A stretch of 64,000 nucleotides of DNA, from the NCBI GenBank assembly GCA_963786155.1, contig CAWAXW010000006.1, positions 744,001 to 808,000 of the forward strand, read 5' to 3'. A program made the position numbers and the translations under genes. Below the pieces are notes generated by a model. That model was not told the DNA's origin. It saw only the letters and a list, made by a program, of their open reading frames with translations, and searched no databases. Source of the DNA: CAWAXW01 sp963786155. Its GTDB lineage: Bacteria > Actinomycetota > CADDZG01 > WHSQ01. Positions 30,289 through 40,547 of the stretch are shown piece after piece (position 1 is the stretch's first letter; each line of letters opens with the position of its first letter).

Positions 30289-31281
30289 GTGAAAAAGGGA
30301 CTCATCGCGATCGTCGCCGTGCTTGTACTCGGCGCGACCGCAGTCGTGTGGGACATGCGAGGACGGCCGATCGAAGTCGACGTCGACGGTGGTGCGTCCG
30401 ATGTTGCGGTCCTGGGAGACATCGTGATCGCCGTTCGCCCCGGCCAAACGGTGATCCTGCGGCACGCGGGCGACACCATCTCCGGAGCCGAGTCGCCGAT
30501 CACGCATGCGTTCGCGGGCCCGTCCGCGCCGCCACCGGTCTTCACTCCGACGGGAGGCGGTCTCGTGCCGACACCTGCCGTGTGGGGTCCATGCCAAGGT
30601 GGCGCCGCAGAGGAGATCGTGGGCGCCTGTCCGATTCCGGCGGCCGAAGGGCCGAAGTCATGGGATGGGCTCGCCTACTGGTCGACTGGTGCGATGGTGC
30701 CCTCGGAGACGCGAGAGATCACGCTTGCCGATGAGATCGCCGAAGGAGAGCACATACTGACCTGTGCCTTGCACCCCGACCTGCGCGTCGTGCTCAGTGT
30801 GGATGGCGAAAACTCGCCGGAACCGGACACGGATGCTGTGGTCGACGCGGCGCGCGCGGCAGTCGAGGACGAAGCCGAAGGCTCCGACGTGACGGTCACG
30901 GCCGGGCTCAGCGTCGAGGGCGCGTACGTGGTGGCGTTCTCTCCCCAGACCGTCAGCATCCCGATCGGTGGGTCCGTCACCTGGCGGGCGGGGGCAAGTA
31001 CCCCCGTCGACGTCGTGTTCGGGGCAGTATCGGGTGCAGATGATGCCAACCCTCTCTCGCTTGCGCACACCGTGCCGACCGATGGTGTTCCCACCGGCGA
31101 CGCCGGCGCATGGGACGGCAAGAGCGATCTGCGATCGGGCTTCCTGTCGGCGGACCTGGCCACAGGCGCGTCGGCCCAGGAGTGGACGGTGACGTTCACT
31201 CGGCCCGGCACCTACACGTATGCGAGCCGGTTCGGCGACGCCATGATCGGCACGGTTGTGGTCGAGAGGGCGGGATCGTGA
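30289..31281 (+). CDS. Membrane-anchored double cupredoxin-like protein
   Basis: A 330-residue protein with one N-terminal TM anchor and two beta-sandwich domains. Domain 1 has THAF and the C-terminal CALHPDL, i.e. C-x2-H with Leu where Met is usual in type-1 sites. Domain 2 (FSPQTVSIPIGGSVTWR ... GTYTYASRFGDAMIG) has the cupredoxin strand pattern but neither Cys nor His, so it is probably copper-free. GTG start; its stop overlaps the ABC ATPase GTG (GTGA). The order cupredoxin, quinoprotein, cupredoxin suggests a short extracellular electron chain. Confidence 0.65.
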   Translation: MKKGLIAIVAVLVLGATAVVWDMRGRPIEVDVDGGASDVAVLGDIVIAVRPGQTVILRHAGDTISGAESPITHAFAGPSAPPPVFTPTGGGLVPTPAVWGPCQGGAAEEIVGACPIPAAEGPKSWDGLAYWSTGAMVPSETREITLADEIAEGEHILTCALHPDLRVVLSVDGENSPEPDTDAVVDAARAAVEDEAEGSDVTVTAGLSVEGAYVVAFSPQTVSIPIGGSVTWRAGASTPVDVVFGAVSGADDANPLSLAHTVPTDGVPTGDAGAWDGKSDLRSGFLSADLATGASAQEWTVTFTRPGTYTYASRFGDAMIGTVVVERAGS

Positions 31282-31985
31282 ACGCGGCAGCGCTGGTCGT
31301 GGCGCGAGGACTACGTAAACGCTACGGCTCTGCCACGGCCGCGGTGACCGCGCTCGATGACGTCGACCTCGATGTCGCGAGGGGTGAGCTTCTAGCCATC
31401 TCCGGGCGCTCGGGCAGCGGCAAGACGACCCTCCTGCACTGCCTGTCCGGCATCACCACTCCCGACGCCGGCACGGTGATGTTCGACGACGTCGATCTAA
31501 CGGCGGCGAGCGAGGTCGCGCGGACCGACCTGAGAGCACAACGTATGGCGTTCGTGTTCCAACACCTCAACCTGTTGCCCGCGCTGAACGGTCGCCGAGA
31601 ACGTCGAGCTGCCGCTCGTCCTGCGCGGCGACGATGCATCCGCGATCCGCGCCGCCTCGGCGCGCGTCCTCGATGAGGTCGGCCTCGGTGGGCGCGGCGA
31701 CTCCGTACCGGCCGACCTCTCCGGCGGCGAGCAGCAGCGAGTCGCAGTTGCCCGAGCCCTGATCGGCGAACCCGATGTCGTCTGGGCGGACGAGCCGACC
31801 GGCGCCCTCGATACGGCGACCAGCGCAGAGGTGATGACGTTGATGCGCAAAGCGGTCGACGCCGGCCGCACGGTTGTCGTCGTCTCCCATGCGCCCGACG
31901 TTGCGGAGGTCGCGGACCGAGTGCTGGTCATGCGCGACGGCCGCATCGTCGAGACATCATCCGCGCCAGGCGCGGCCCGCCGTCC
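31278..31985 (+). CDS. ABC transporter ATP-binding protein, LolD/MacB type (frameshifted)
   Basis: Walker A SGRSGSGKTTLLHCLSG, Q-loop FVFQHLNLLPAL, then after a frame change near 31,585 VAENVELPLVLRG, the signature LSGGEQQRVAVARAL and Walker B DVVWADEPTGALD, and the H-loop VVVSHAPDV. This is the MacB/LolD family that powers FtsX-like permeases. No in-frame stop is found where the family normally ends (~228 residues), so a second indel probably hides the junction to the permease. The end coordinate is an estimate. Part of the exported-protein run. Confidence 0.8.
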
Positions 31986-34772
31986 GCGCTTGGATCAAGG
32001 GCGCGATCCGGCGACCCGCGCGGGCAGCGGTGGTGTTTGTGACGTTGCTGCTCATGACGATCGGGGTCGTTGCGGCCCTCGTCGCGGGCGACACCCTCGA
32101 GCAGCTCTTCGTCGCCGACGCCGAAGCGCTGTGGGGTGAGGTCGATGTCGAGGTCACCAGCGGCAAGGGCGGGACCTTCGAGGAGAGCTTTGCTCGCACG
32201 ATCGGTACCGAAGCCGGAACGGACAGCCCGGCGTGGGCCCCCCGGCTCATCCTTCGAGCGGTCGCTATCTCGGGCGACCGCCGAGACGCGGACGCCGTCG
32301 CCCTTGGTCTGGGCCCCGAGGACCAGACGTTCACGCCCTTGGAGTCGATCGACGGCACCGACGATGTCCTGCGACTCGATCCCGACGAGGTCATAGTCAA
32401 CGAACGGCTGGCCGGCAACCTCGGCCTCGAAGTGGGCAGCCCGGTGACGATGGTCGTCGCTGTGCCGGAGGTGCTGGAGGACCAGCCGGGCTCGGACATC
32501 CCGCTCCGGCACCCGCCGAGGTCGGTGGAGCTGGCAGCCACGGTTGCCGGCGTGGTAGCGGACACCGGCGCGGCAGACCTGGGTCGGACGCCGAACGTGT
32601 TGCTTCGCCGCGACGCGCTGCGAGCGCGCAGTGGAGTTGGCTGCGCTCGTTACCCACCTGCACATGAAATCGGCCGGCGATGCCGACGACCTCATCCGCA
32701 CGGTCAGCCCACTGCTTCGGCTTGACGATCTGGTCGCCGCGCCCGTGGCGGAGGACACGCTCGATATCGCCGAAGACGAGGGCGGACAGTTCCGCAGCAT
32801 CCTGTTGACGCTCGCCGCACTGGTCCTCGCCGCGGCGATGATCGCGGCGATCCAGATGCTGATCGCTCTGGCGGAGGACCGCTCGCGGGAGATCGCGATC
32901 CTGCGAGCTCTCGGAACTCCCGGACGGACGATCGTGGGCCTCGTAACGGCCGAGTCGGTTGTCTACGCGGTCATCGCCGTGGCCTTGGGTGTCCTGATCG
33001 CACTGCCGGTCGCCGAGTTCCTCTCCAGGCTGCTATCGGATCACTTCGCGGAGCTGAGCGCGGGGCGTGGGAGGGAACAGGTCGCGCTCGTCCCGGTGAT
33101 CGACCCCGTCACCCTGATAGGCGGCGCGGTGCTCGTCGCAGGAGCGGCCGCGCTTGCAGGCCGTTCCGCCGGCCGGCGACTTGCCGCGGTCGACCTCGAC
33201 GAGTTGCTGCGGGGACCGATCGTGCAACTGCCCGAGAGGCCGTTGAGCTCGCGCCGCCCCGTCATCGTCGCGATGTTCGGGAGCGTGCTGCTCGGTGCGG
33301 GTTTGATCGGCGGCCAGGCATCCGACGCACTGCGCTATATCGGGCTGACCCTTGTGCTGACGGCTTGGTGGCTGCATCGCCGGCGCCAGACACACCACCG
33401 CGATCGGTTGGATCGCCGTGTCGCATTGGTGGGGCTGTTCTGGGCCACCCTGGGGGCAGGGGCGCTCGCCGACTTCTCGCAGGGCTACGAGACCGGCTTC
33501 GCCATCCTCGTGGTGGCGGGGATCGTCACGATCACGGCGATCACCCTCCTTCTCTCAGGCCGATTCCGCGCGGTCGTGGGGTGGATCCGGGCGTACGCCC
33601 CGCGCGGCCGCTGGCAGGTAAGCCTGCGCACCGCCGGCGCGTACGCCGATGCCGCGCGCGGTCGATCGAGTCGGCTGGTTGCCACATTCGGCATCGTGCT
33701 CTTCGTCGCCGCGGCCTTGGAGGTGCTCGGGAGCGCGACGGCGATCGACGCCGATCGCCAGTCGGGCGGATTCGACGTGACGGCGCAGTCGGCCGTGGGG
33801 ATGGAGAGCCTCAAGCTCGGCGAGATCGAGGGGTGGGGTGGCGGGGTCGCGCTGCCGGCCACCGTCGTTCCCGAGGATCGCTTTGGAGTTGCGGCCGGGG
33901 ATGACGACGACGCGGACATCGTGCGGCTCCGCTATCCGGTGCAGATGATCCCGGTCACGCCCACATTCGTTGCCACCCAACGGTTCGGTCTGGCCGAGGC
34001 GTTGCCCGAGTACGACTCGAGCGCCGAGGTGCTCGACGCAGTCTTGCAAAGTGGCAACAAAGCGGTTGTCGACCGCTACGCGCGACCGCCGGGAGCATCC
34101 CTCGGGGAGGACGTCGTCATCGACCTCGGCCTGGGGCCGCGTCGCTACGAATTGGTGGGAGTGCTCGACACGTTCCTACTCGGGGGCGTGTTCGTCTCGC
34201 CCGACGAGTATCTCGATCTCGTCGCGTCGTCCGGTTCCACACTGCTGCTCGGTCGGGCGGCCGATGGAACCATGCCCGAGCAACTCGCCTCCGCCGTAGA
34301 TGACTGGGGTCATAGCGTCGGCGCGGACGCTCGGACCATGGAGGAAGTGGCCGCCGATGTCGTAGCCGTGAACCGAACCTTCACCGACACCTTCGCTCTG
34401 ATGCTCTTGCTTGGACTCGTGGTGGCCGTGGTAGCGGTCGCCGCGATGCTCGTCCGCTCAGCGCGCGAGCGGCGTCCGTACCTCGCCGTGCTGCGCGCTC
34501 TGGGCCTGCGACGGAGCACCGTTGCGGCGGCCCTAGCGGCTGAACCAGTGGCGGTCGCCCTTGTCGGGGCCGTCGCCGGCCTCGTTGGGGGACTCGCCGC
34601 TCTTCGGCTGCTGTTTGCGTTCGGCTTCAGCGATCTCGCCTTCGTCGTCGATTGGACGCGCGCGCTGGCGATCCTCGGGGGCATCGCCGTGGTGCTGACC
34701 CTGGTCTGCATAGGGGCCGCGTGGCCCGGCGTCCCCCGCGACCTCGACGGGTCGCTGAGGGAGATCTCCTAA
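31985..34772 (+). CDS. FtsX-like ABC permease, two FtsX domains (frameshifted)
   Basis: The protein of about 925 residues starts with WIKGAIRRPARAAVVFVTLL, an N-terminal TM helix preceded by basic residues, then a MacB-like periplasmic domain. After a frame change near 32,630 the first FtsX domain follows (ILLTLAALVLAAAMIAAIQM, REIAILRALGTPGRTIVGLV). A second periplasmic domain and a second FtsX core (RPYLAVLRALGLRRSTVAAA) complete it. Such transporters usually extract lipoproteins or peptides or act as mechanotransmitters rather than importers. The true start codon is not resolved; no in-frame ATG/GTG precedes the conserved N-terminus. Confidence 0.75.
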
Positions 34773-34865
34773 GCAGAGCAAGAAATTCCTCGCTCCGAAG
34801 CAGGATTTGGCCGCTGCCCGCCCAAATCACCCTGAACTGGACTTTTCGGATGACCGGGGGGGAAC

Positions 34866-37075
34866 GTGCAGGCTCGACTTCCGGCGGCGATCGCCGTCAT
34901 CGCTGCTATGGCCGCGACCGTTGTCCCGGTCGCGGTCGCTCAGACACCCCCGCCCGCATCCGTCTCGATCGAGATCCTGTCGAACCGCGCGGACCTCGTC
35001 TCCGGCGACAACGTGCTCGTCCAGGTCAACTTGCCTCCCGAAACCGAGCCCGCCGAGGTCCGCGTCCTCCTCAACGACCACGACGTCACCGAGGCGTTCG
35101 CGGTGCGTCCCAACGGCGAGTACCAAGGAGTCGTCACCGGCCTCGAGCTCGGCGACAACACCCTCACGGCGGCGCTTGATGAGGATTCCAGTGCCGGCAT
35201 CACGATCACCAACCATCCGATCGGTGGTCCGATCTTCTCCGGCCCGCAGATCCAGCCCTGGTACTGCCTGCCGGACGCGCTCGACGCCCAGTGCAACCGG
35301 CCGGTCAAGTACGAGTACTTCTACAAGGCGACGTCCGACGGCTCCATGCAGCCCTACGACCCGGACAACCCACCCGCGTCTACCGACGTAGCCCAGACCA
35401 CGACCGATGAAAACAAGACGGTGCCGTACGTCGTGCGGGTCGAGACCGGGAACGTGGACCGCAACGAGTACCGCATCGCGGTGCTCATGCGGCCCGAAGA
35501 CGAGTGGACGCGTTGGACCGGGCCGCCGAGCTGGAACCACAAGGTCTGGTCCCCTCACGGCGCGGGCTGCTCGACCAGTCACACGGAGGGGCCCGCGCCC
35601 AACGCCCTGCGCGACATCGCTCTGTCGAGAGGCTTCGCCGTCTTGTCGAGCGCGATGGCCGACAACGCATACAGCTGCAATCTGACCGTCCAGGCGGAGT
35701 CGGTGATGATGGCCAAAGAGCACCTGGTCGAGTCCTACGGGGACGTGCGCTACTTGTTCGGCGTGGGTTGCTCAGGCGGGTCGATCGCGATGCAGTCCAT
35801 GGCCAACGCCTACCCCGGGCTCTATGACGGCATCATCGTCGGGTGTTCGTTCCCGGACGTGCCGATCAACGACCTCCTCGACTGCACCGCGTTGCTTCGT
35901 TACTGGGACGAGCCGTGGGCGTGGGCGCCCGGCGTCGTCTGGCCCGAGCCGCAGCAGGCGGCCGCCGGAGGACTCGCCAGCACCTCGGTCTGCCACCTCT
36001 GGACCAAGGCGTATGGGTACCCGAAGATCTTCGACCCGCATATCCGGGGTGGGCTGCCGTATCCCCGAGCGAGAGCCCGCGACCGTCTATCACCCGGTCA
36101 CCAACCCCGAGGGCCTGCGGTGCTCGTTCCAGGACTACCTGGTCAACATCTTCGGCCTGCAGGCCGCCATCGCGCTGGGGGCCGGTGGAGCAAGCAGATC
36201 GGGCGCGGTTTCGCCAATCGTCCCTACGACAACGTCGGCGTCCAGTACGGGTTGCGGGCGCTCATGACCGGGAAGATCACGACCGCGCAGTTCGTCGACC
36301 TCAACGCCAAGGTCGGCGGCATCGACATCGACTTTGCCCGCCAGCCTGAGCGCGTGGAGGGCGATCCAGAAGCGATCGAGGCTGCCTACCGCTCGGGTGT
36401 CGTCAACGAGGCCAATAACCTCGACCGGGTACCGATCATCGACATCGCCGGCTGGATCCCGGCCGACCGCTACGAGATCCACGACAACTACAAGAGCTGG
36501 GGGATGCGCGCTCGTCTCGACGCCAGCAACGGGCGGCCACGAGAACCATGTGATCTGGTACGGCCCGTATAACCCGCAGGTTCCTCACTCCGGCTCGAAC
36601 GTCGAAGGTGACGGGAAAGCGTTCCTGGTGATGGACGAGTGGCTGAGTGCGGTCGAGGCCGACGAACGCGACGTGCCGCTGCCGCAGAAGGTCATCGACA
36701 ACAAGCCCGAGGACGCGCGCGACCTCTGTGAGTGGCCGGATCGCGGCAACCTGCGACCTGGTCTTCGGGCCGGCCGCCAACCCTCGCTGGGGGGCCGGGA
36801 TGCCGACGCTGGCAAACGACATCGTCAAGTGCAAGCTCAAGCCGCTTCGGCGCTCCGACTACTACCCGATCGTGTTCACCGACGCCCAGTGGGCTCAGCT
36901 CAATGAGGCCTTCCCGACGGGCGTGTGCGACTGGGGAAAGCGGGGCGTCGACCAGCAAGACACCGTCGCATGGCAGACCTACGAGAACGGCCCGGGGGGC
37001 GAATCCCTGGGGCAGCCGCCGGCGTCGCAGCCGCGGCCCCGAACCGTTAACCGAGTCAACAGGGAGGTCCAATGA
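34866..37075 (+). CDS. DUF6351-like secreted protein, copy 1 (four frameshifts)
   Basis: A signal peptide is followed by a small N-terminal beta domain (VSIEILSNRADLVSGDN) and a large region with alpha/beta-hydrolase character: ALSRGFAVLSSAM and the elbow-like FGVGCSGGSIAMQS. The family is, as far as I recognise it, DUF6351 of actinobacteria. Frame changes near 36,055, 36,180, 36,530 and 36,750 cancel; all segments have counterparts in the intact second copy. GTG start behind a G-run. The TGA overlaps the ATG of copy 2, so both are coupled. Intact length would be about 735. Substrate unknown. Confidence 0.65.
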
Positions 37076-39231
37076 TCCGGTCCCGCCGATCTCGAGCCAT
37101 CTGGAGCCTGGTGGCGGCAACCGCCGCGCTGGCCGCGTTCGGCATCCCGGTCGCCGCCGCTCAGGACGCCGCGCCCGCGCGCGTGACTATCGAAGTCCTG
37201 TCGAATCGCGCCGATCTCGTCTCCGGCGATAACGCGCTCGTCCAGATCAACCTGCCTCCGGAAGGCGAGCCGGCCGAGGTACGCGTCCTCCTCAACGAGC
37301 GCGACGTCACGGAGGCGTTCGCGGTTCGTGCCAACGGCGCGTACCAAGGAGTCGTCACCGGCCTCGAGCTCGGGGACAACATCCTCAAGGCGGCGCTGTC
37401 GGACGATTCCGGTGCGCGCATCACGATCACCAACCATCCGATTGGCGGCCCACTCTTCTCCGGCCCCCAGATCCAGCCGTGGTACTGCCTGCCGAACGCG
37501 CTCGACGCCCAGTGCAACCGGCCGGTCAAGTACGACTACTTCTACAAGACGAGCACCGACGGCTCGTTCAAGCCCTACGACCCGGCCGCCCCTCCCATCG
37601 ACCTCGCGACCACCACAACCGACGAGGGCAAGACGGTTCCGTACATCGTGCGCGTCGAGACCGGCATCCAGGACCGCAGCCAGTACCGGATCGCCGTGCT
37701 GATGACGCCCGACGAAACCTGGGAGCGCTGGACCGGTCCCGCCGCCTGGAACAACAAGGTGTTCGTGCTGCACGGCGGCGGCTGCAGCCCGGGGCACGAG
37801 GAAACCGATGCACCCGATGTCCTCAACAACACGGGTCTCAGTCGTGGCTTCGCCGTGATGTCCACCGCGCTGATCAACAACACGGACAACTGCAACCTGG
37901 TCGTGCAAGCCGAATCGTTGATGATGGCTAAGGAACATCTCACGGAGTCGTACGGCGACATCCGTTACATGTTCGGCCACGGGGGCTCGGGCGGGGCCAT
38001 CGCCCAACTGTGGATCGCCAATGCCTATCCGGGCCTCTATGACGGGCTCATCGTGGGCGCGACCATGCCGGACGGCCCGATCAACGACCTCATCGACTGC
38101 CTCTCACTCCACCGTTACTTCGACGACCCGAGAAGGTGGGCGCCGGGCGTGACGTGGACCGAAGCCAGCGCGGCGGCCGCCAGCGGTAAGGCCAGCACTT
38201 CGGTGTGCCGGTTATGGACGGCCCCCGGTGGCCCCACCTGGTACGCGCACGTGTTCAACCCGCGCGCCGACGTCGGCTGCGACGTCCCGGCGCGCGAGCC
38301 GGAGAAGATGTACGACCCGGCGACGAACCCGGAGGGGGTGCGCTGCTCGCTCCAGGACTACCTGGTCAACATCCTCGGCCTCCGGCCGGAATCGCTCTGG
38401 GGGCCGGTCGAGCAAGAGATCGGGCACGGTTTCGCCAATCGCCCCTACGACAACGTCGGCGTCATGTACGGGCTGCGCGCTCTCCAGGCGGGGCAGATCA
38501 CGACGGCCCAGTTCGTCGACCTCAACGCGAAGATCGGCGCAGTGGATATCGATTTCGGCACGCAGCCCGAGCGGGTCGAAGCAGACCCAGTCTCGACAGC
38601 ATGGACTTACCGCAGCGGGATCATGAACGAGGGGAACAACCTCGACAGCGTGCCGATCATCGACCTGCCCGGGGGGCTTAACGTCCCCGGCGACCGGTAC
38701 GAGATCCACGACATCTACAAGAGCTGGGCACTCCGTGAACGATTGGACAAGTTCAACGGACACCATGACAACCACGTCCTCTGGTACGGGCTCTGGGAGC
38801 AGCGCCAGGATTACTTCGGGACGATGGATCGGTGGCTCGCAGCGATCGAGGCCGACGAACGCGACGTACCGCTGGAACAGAAGGTGATTGAGGACAAGCC
38901 GGCTAATGCGAAGGATGCCTGCCACTTCCCCGACCAGGCCACCTGCGACACGCTCTTCGGCCCCGGTTTCGGCAGCGTGCGCTGGGGAGCCGGCGATGCA
39001 ATGGCAACGGATGTGATCAAGTGCGAGCTCAAGCCGCTCCTGCGCACGGACTACTGGCCGATCATGTTCACCGACGTCCAGTGGGCCCAACTCCAGCAGG
39101 CCTTCCCGACCGGCGTCTGCGACTTCACCAAGCCGGGCGTGGGTCAGCAAGGCGCCGTCGAGTGGCAGACCTACCAAGACGGCCCGGGGGGCCAACCGCT
39201 CGGGGAGCCGCCGGTATCGGAGCAGTTCTGA
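37072..39231 (+). CDS. DUF6351-like secreted protein, copy 2 (intact)
   Basis: A 719-residue exported protein closely similar to copy 1 over its whole length (by eye about 70% identity). Signal peptide to ~31, N-terminal beta domain with VEVLSNRADLVSGDN-like start, a segment NRPVKYDYFYKTSTDG, then FVLHGGGCSPGH, GFAVMSTAL and the candidate nucleophile elbow FGHGGSGGAIAQLW. The Ser is preceded by Gly here but by Cys in copy 1. Conserved cysteines (WYCLP, AQCNRP, VCDFTK) suggest disulphides. GGGAGG precedes the ATG. A secreted hydrolase/esterase is the best inference. Confidence 0.7.
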   Translation: MIRSRRSRAIWSLVAATAALAAFGIPVAAAQDAAPARVTIEVLSNRADLVSGDNALVQINLPPEGEPAEVRVLLNERDVTEAFAVRANGAYQGVVTGLELGDNILKAALSDDSGARITITNHPIGGPLFSGPQIQPWYCLPNALDAQCNRPVKYDYFYKTSTDGSFKPYDPAAPPIDLATTTTDEGKTVPYIVRVETGIQDRSQYRIAVLMTPDETWERWTGPAAWNNKVFVLHGGGCSPGHEETDAPDVLNNTGLSRGFAVMSTALINNTDNCNLVVQAESLMMAKEHLTESYGDIRYMFGHGGSGGAIAQLWIANAYPGLYDGLIVGATMPDGPINDLIDCLSLHRYFDDPRRWAPGVTWTEASAAAASGKASTSVCRLWTAPGGPTWYAHVFNPRADVGCDVPAREPEKMYDPATNPEGVRCSLQDYLVNILGLRPESLWGPVEQEIGHGFANRPYDNVGVMYGLRALQAGQITTAQFVDLNAKIGAVDIDFGTQPERVEADPVSTAWTYRSGIMNEGNNLDSVPIIDLPGGLNVPGDRYEIHDIYKSWALRERLDKFNGHHDNHVLWYGLWEQRQDYFGTMDRWLAAIEADERDVPLEQKVIEDKPANAKDACHFPDQATCDTLFGPGFGSVRWGAGDAMATDVIKCELKPLLRTDYWPIMFTDVQWAQLQQAFPTGVCDFTKPGVGQQGAVEWQTYQDGPGGQPLGEPPVSEQF

Positions 39232-39316
39232 CCCGCTTCCGCTCCGCTTCTGCCCCTGTCCCAGAGACAGTGTGATCAAGCCCGACCAAGGCTGATGCTG
39301 TTGATTCCGCCCTTGA

Positions 39317-39355
39317 CCGGGAGGTCCCGGGATAGGGGGGCCGAACGGCCCTAAC
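39317..39355 (+). promoter_or_regulatory. 39-bp element, copy A: tandem inverted repeats, DosR-box-like
   Basis: Two inverted repeats of 6-2-6 layout: CCGGGA-GG-TCCCGG (39,317-39,330) and GGGCCG-AA-CGGCCC (39,338-39,351), centres 21 bp apart (two helical turns). The whole element recurs at 45,364-45,402 with one mismatch. The second palindrome has the layout of the DosR/DevR box (GGGACT-WW-AGTCCC). It ends 64 bases ahead of the alcohol dehydrogenase ATG. A regulator binding site for this gene is inferred. Confidence 0.7.
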
Positions 39356-39418
39356 TGGACGGCCATGGTTCAACCAGTATGAGAGTGACTCGAATTGGAT
39401 GGAGACCAGGAGGTTGTG

Positions 39419-40462
39419 ATGCGCGCACTCGTGTACCACGGACCAGGTCAGAAGCAGTGGGAAGAAGTTTCGAAACCGACGATTCTCGAAGACGGCGACG
39501 CGATCGTTCGTGTCGATGCGGTGACGATCTGCGGCACCGATCTACACATCCTTAAGGGCGACGTTCCTACCGTCACTGAAGGTCGCGTGCTCGGCCACGA
39601 AGCGGTCGGAACGATCGACGAGGTGGGCTCGGGCGTCAAGGGCCTCAAACCGGGCGACCGGGTGTTGGTCTCGTGCATCAGCGCGTGTGGGACGTGCAGG
39701 TTCTGTCGCGAGGGTCGCTACGGCCTCTGTTCAGGTGGCGGGGGATGGATCCTCGGTCACACCATCGACGGAACCCAGGCGGAGTACGTGCGAGTTCCGT
39801 TCGCTGAGACCTCCACCTATCTCATCCCATCCGGCGTTGCCGATGAGACCGTACTCATGCTCGCCGATATCGGCCCAACAGGTTATGAGGTCGGCGCCTT
39901 GAACGGAGGCGTACAGCCCGGTGATGTGGTCGTGGTCGTTGGAGCAGGCCCGATCGGCTTGTCTGCGATGCTGACCTCGCAGCTCTACTCGCCGAGTCAT
40001 ATCGTCGCCATCGATGTCGCCGATGCAAGACTCGACGCGGCTAAGACCTTCGGGGCAACCGCAACGATCAACAACTCGCGCGAGGACCCCGTTGCAATGG
40101 TTAAAGAGCTGACCGGCGGGCTCGGAGCAGATGTGGCGATCGAGGCCGTGGGCATCCCTGAAACCTTCGAGCTCTGTACGGAACTGATCCGACCAGGTGG
40201 TCGAGTCGCGAACATAGGCGTGCACGGCAAGCCCGCTACGCTTCACCTCGAGGACTTGTGGATAAAGGGCGTGACGATCAAGACGGGTCTCGTGGACACG
40301 TATTCCACGGCGACGCTGTTGAAGCTGGTGGCAAGTGGACAGCTCAAGATGGATGAGCTTGTCACTCATCACTTCTCACTGGATCAATTCATTGAGGCGT
40401 ACGACGTCTTCGCTCGTGCAGCCGAAACCGGAGCGCTGAAAGTGGTGCTAGCGAGGGCATAG
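39419..40462 (+). CDS. Zinc-dependent alcohol dehydrogenase (MDR family)
   Basis: A 347-residue medium-chain dehydrogenase. Catalytic zinc ligands lie in ICGTDLH and GHEAVG. The four structural-zinc cysteines are in CISACGTCRFCREGRYGLC. The Rossmann motif VVGAGPIGLSAM is followed by an acidic residue (IDVADARLDAAK), favouring NAD. It oxidises alcohols or reduces aldehydes in the cytoplasm. AGGAGG five bases ahead fixes the ATG at 39,419. Element A lies upstream, so expression is probably under the DevR-like regulator. Such dehydrogenases could keep redox balance under hypoxia. It is transcribed with the acyl-CoA synthetase behind it. Confidence 0.88.
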   Translation: MRALVYHGPGQKQWEEVSKPTILEDGDAIVRVDAVTICGTDLHILKGDVPTVTEGRVLGHEAVGTIDEVGSGVKGLKPGDRVLVSCISACGTCRFCREGRYGLCSGGGGWILGHTIDGTQAEYVRVPFAETSTYLIPSGVADETVLMLADIGPTGYEVGALNGGVQPGDVVVVVGAGPIGLSAMLTSQLYSPSHIVAIDVADARLDAAKTFGATATINNSREDPVAMVKELTGGLGADVAIEAVGIPETFELCTELIRPGGRVANIGVHGKPATLHLEDLWIKGVTIKTGLVDTYSTATLLKLVASGQLKMDELVTHHFSLDQFIEAYDVFARAAETGALKVVLARA

Positions 40463-40547
40463 GTTCGTTTCCAGACGATTGAGGCGCTGCGACTGCATCC
40501 CGCGGCGCCTCACCGTCGATGGCGAGAAGTCGGTTAGACATCTCGAG

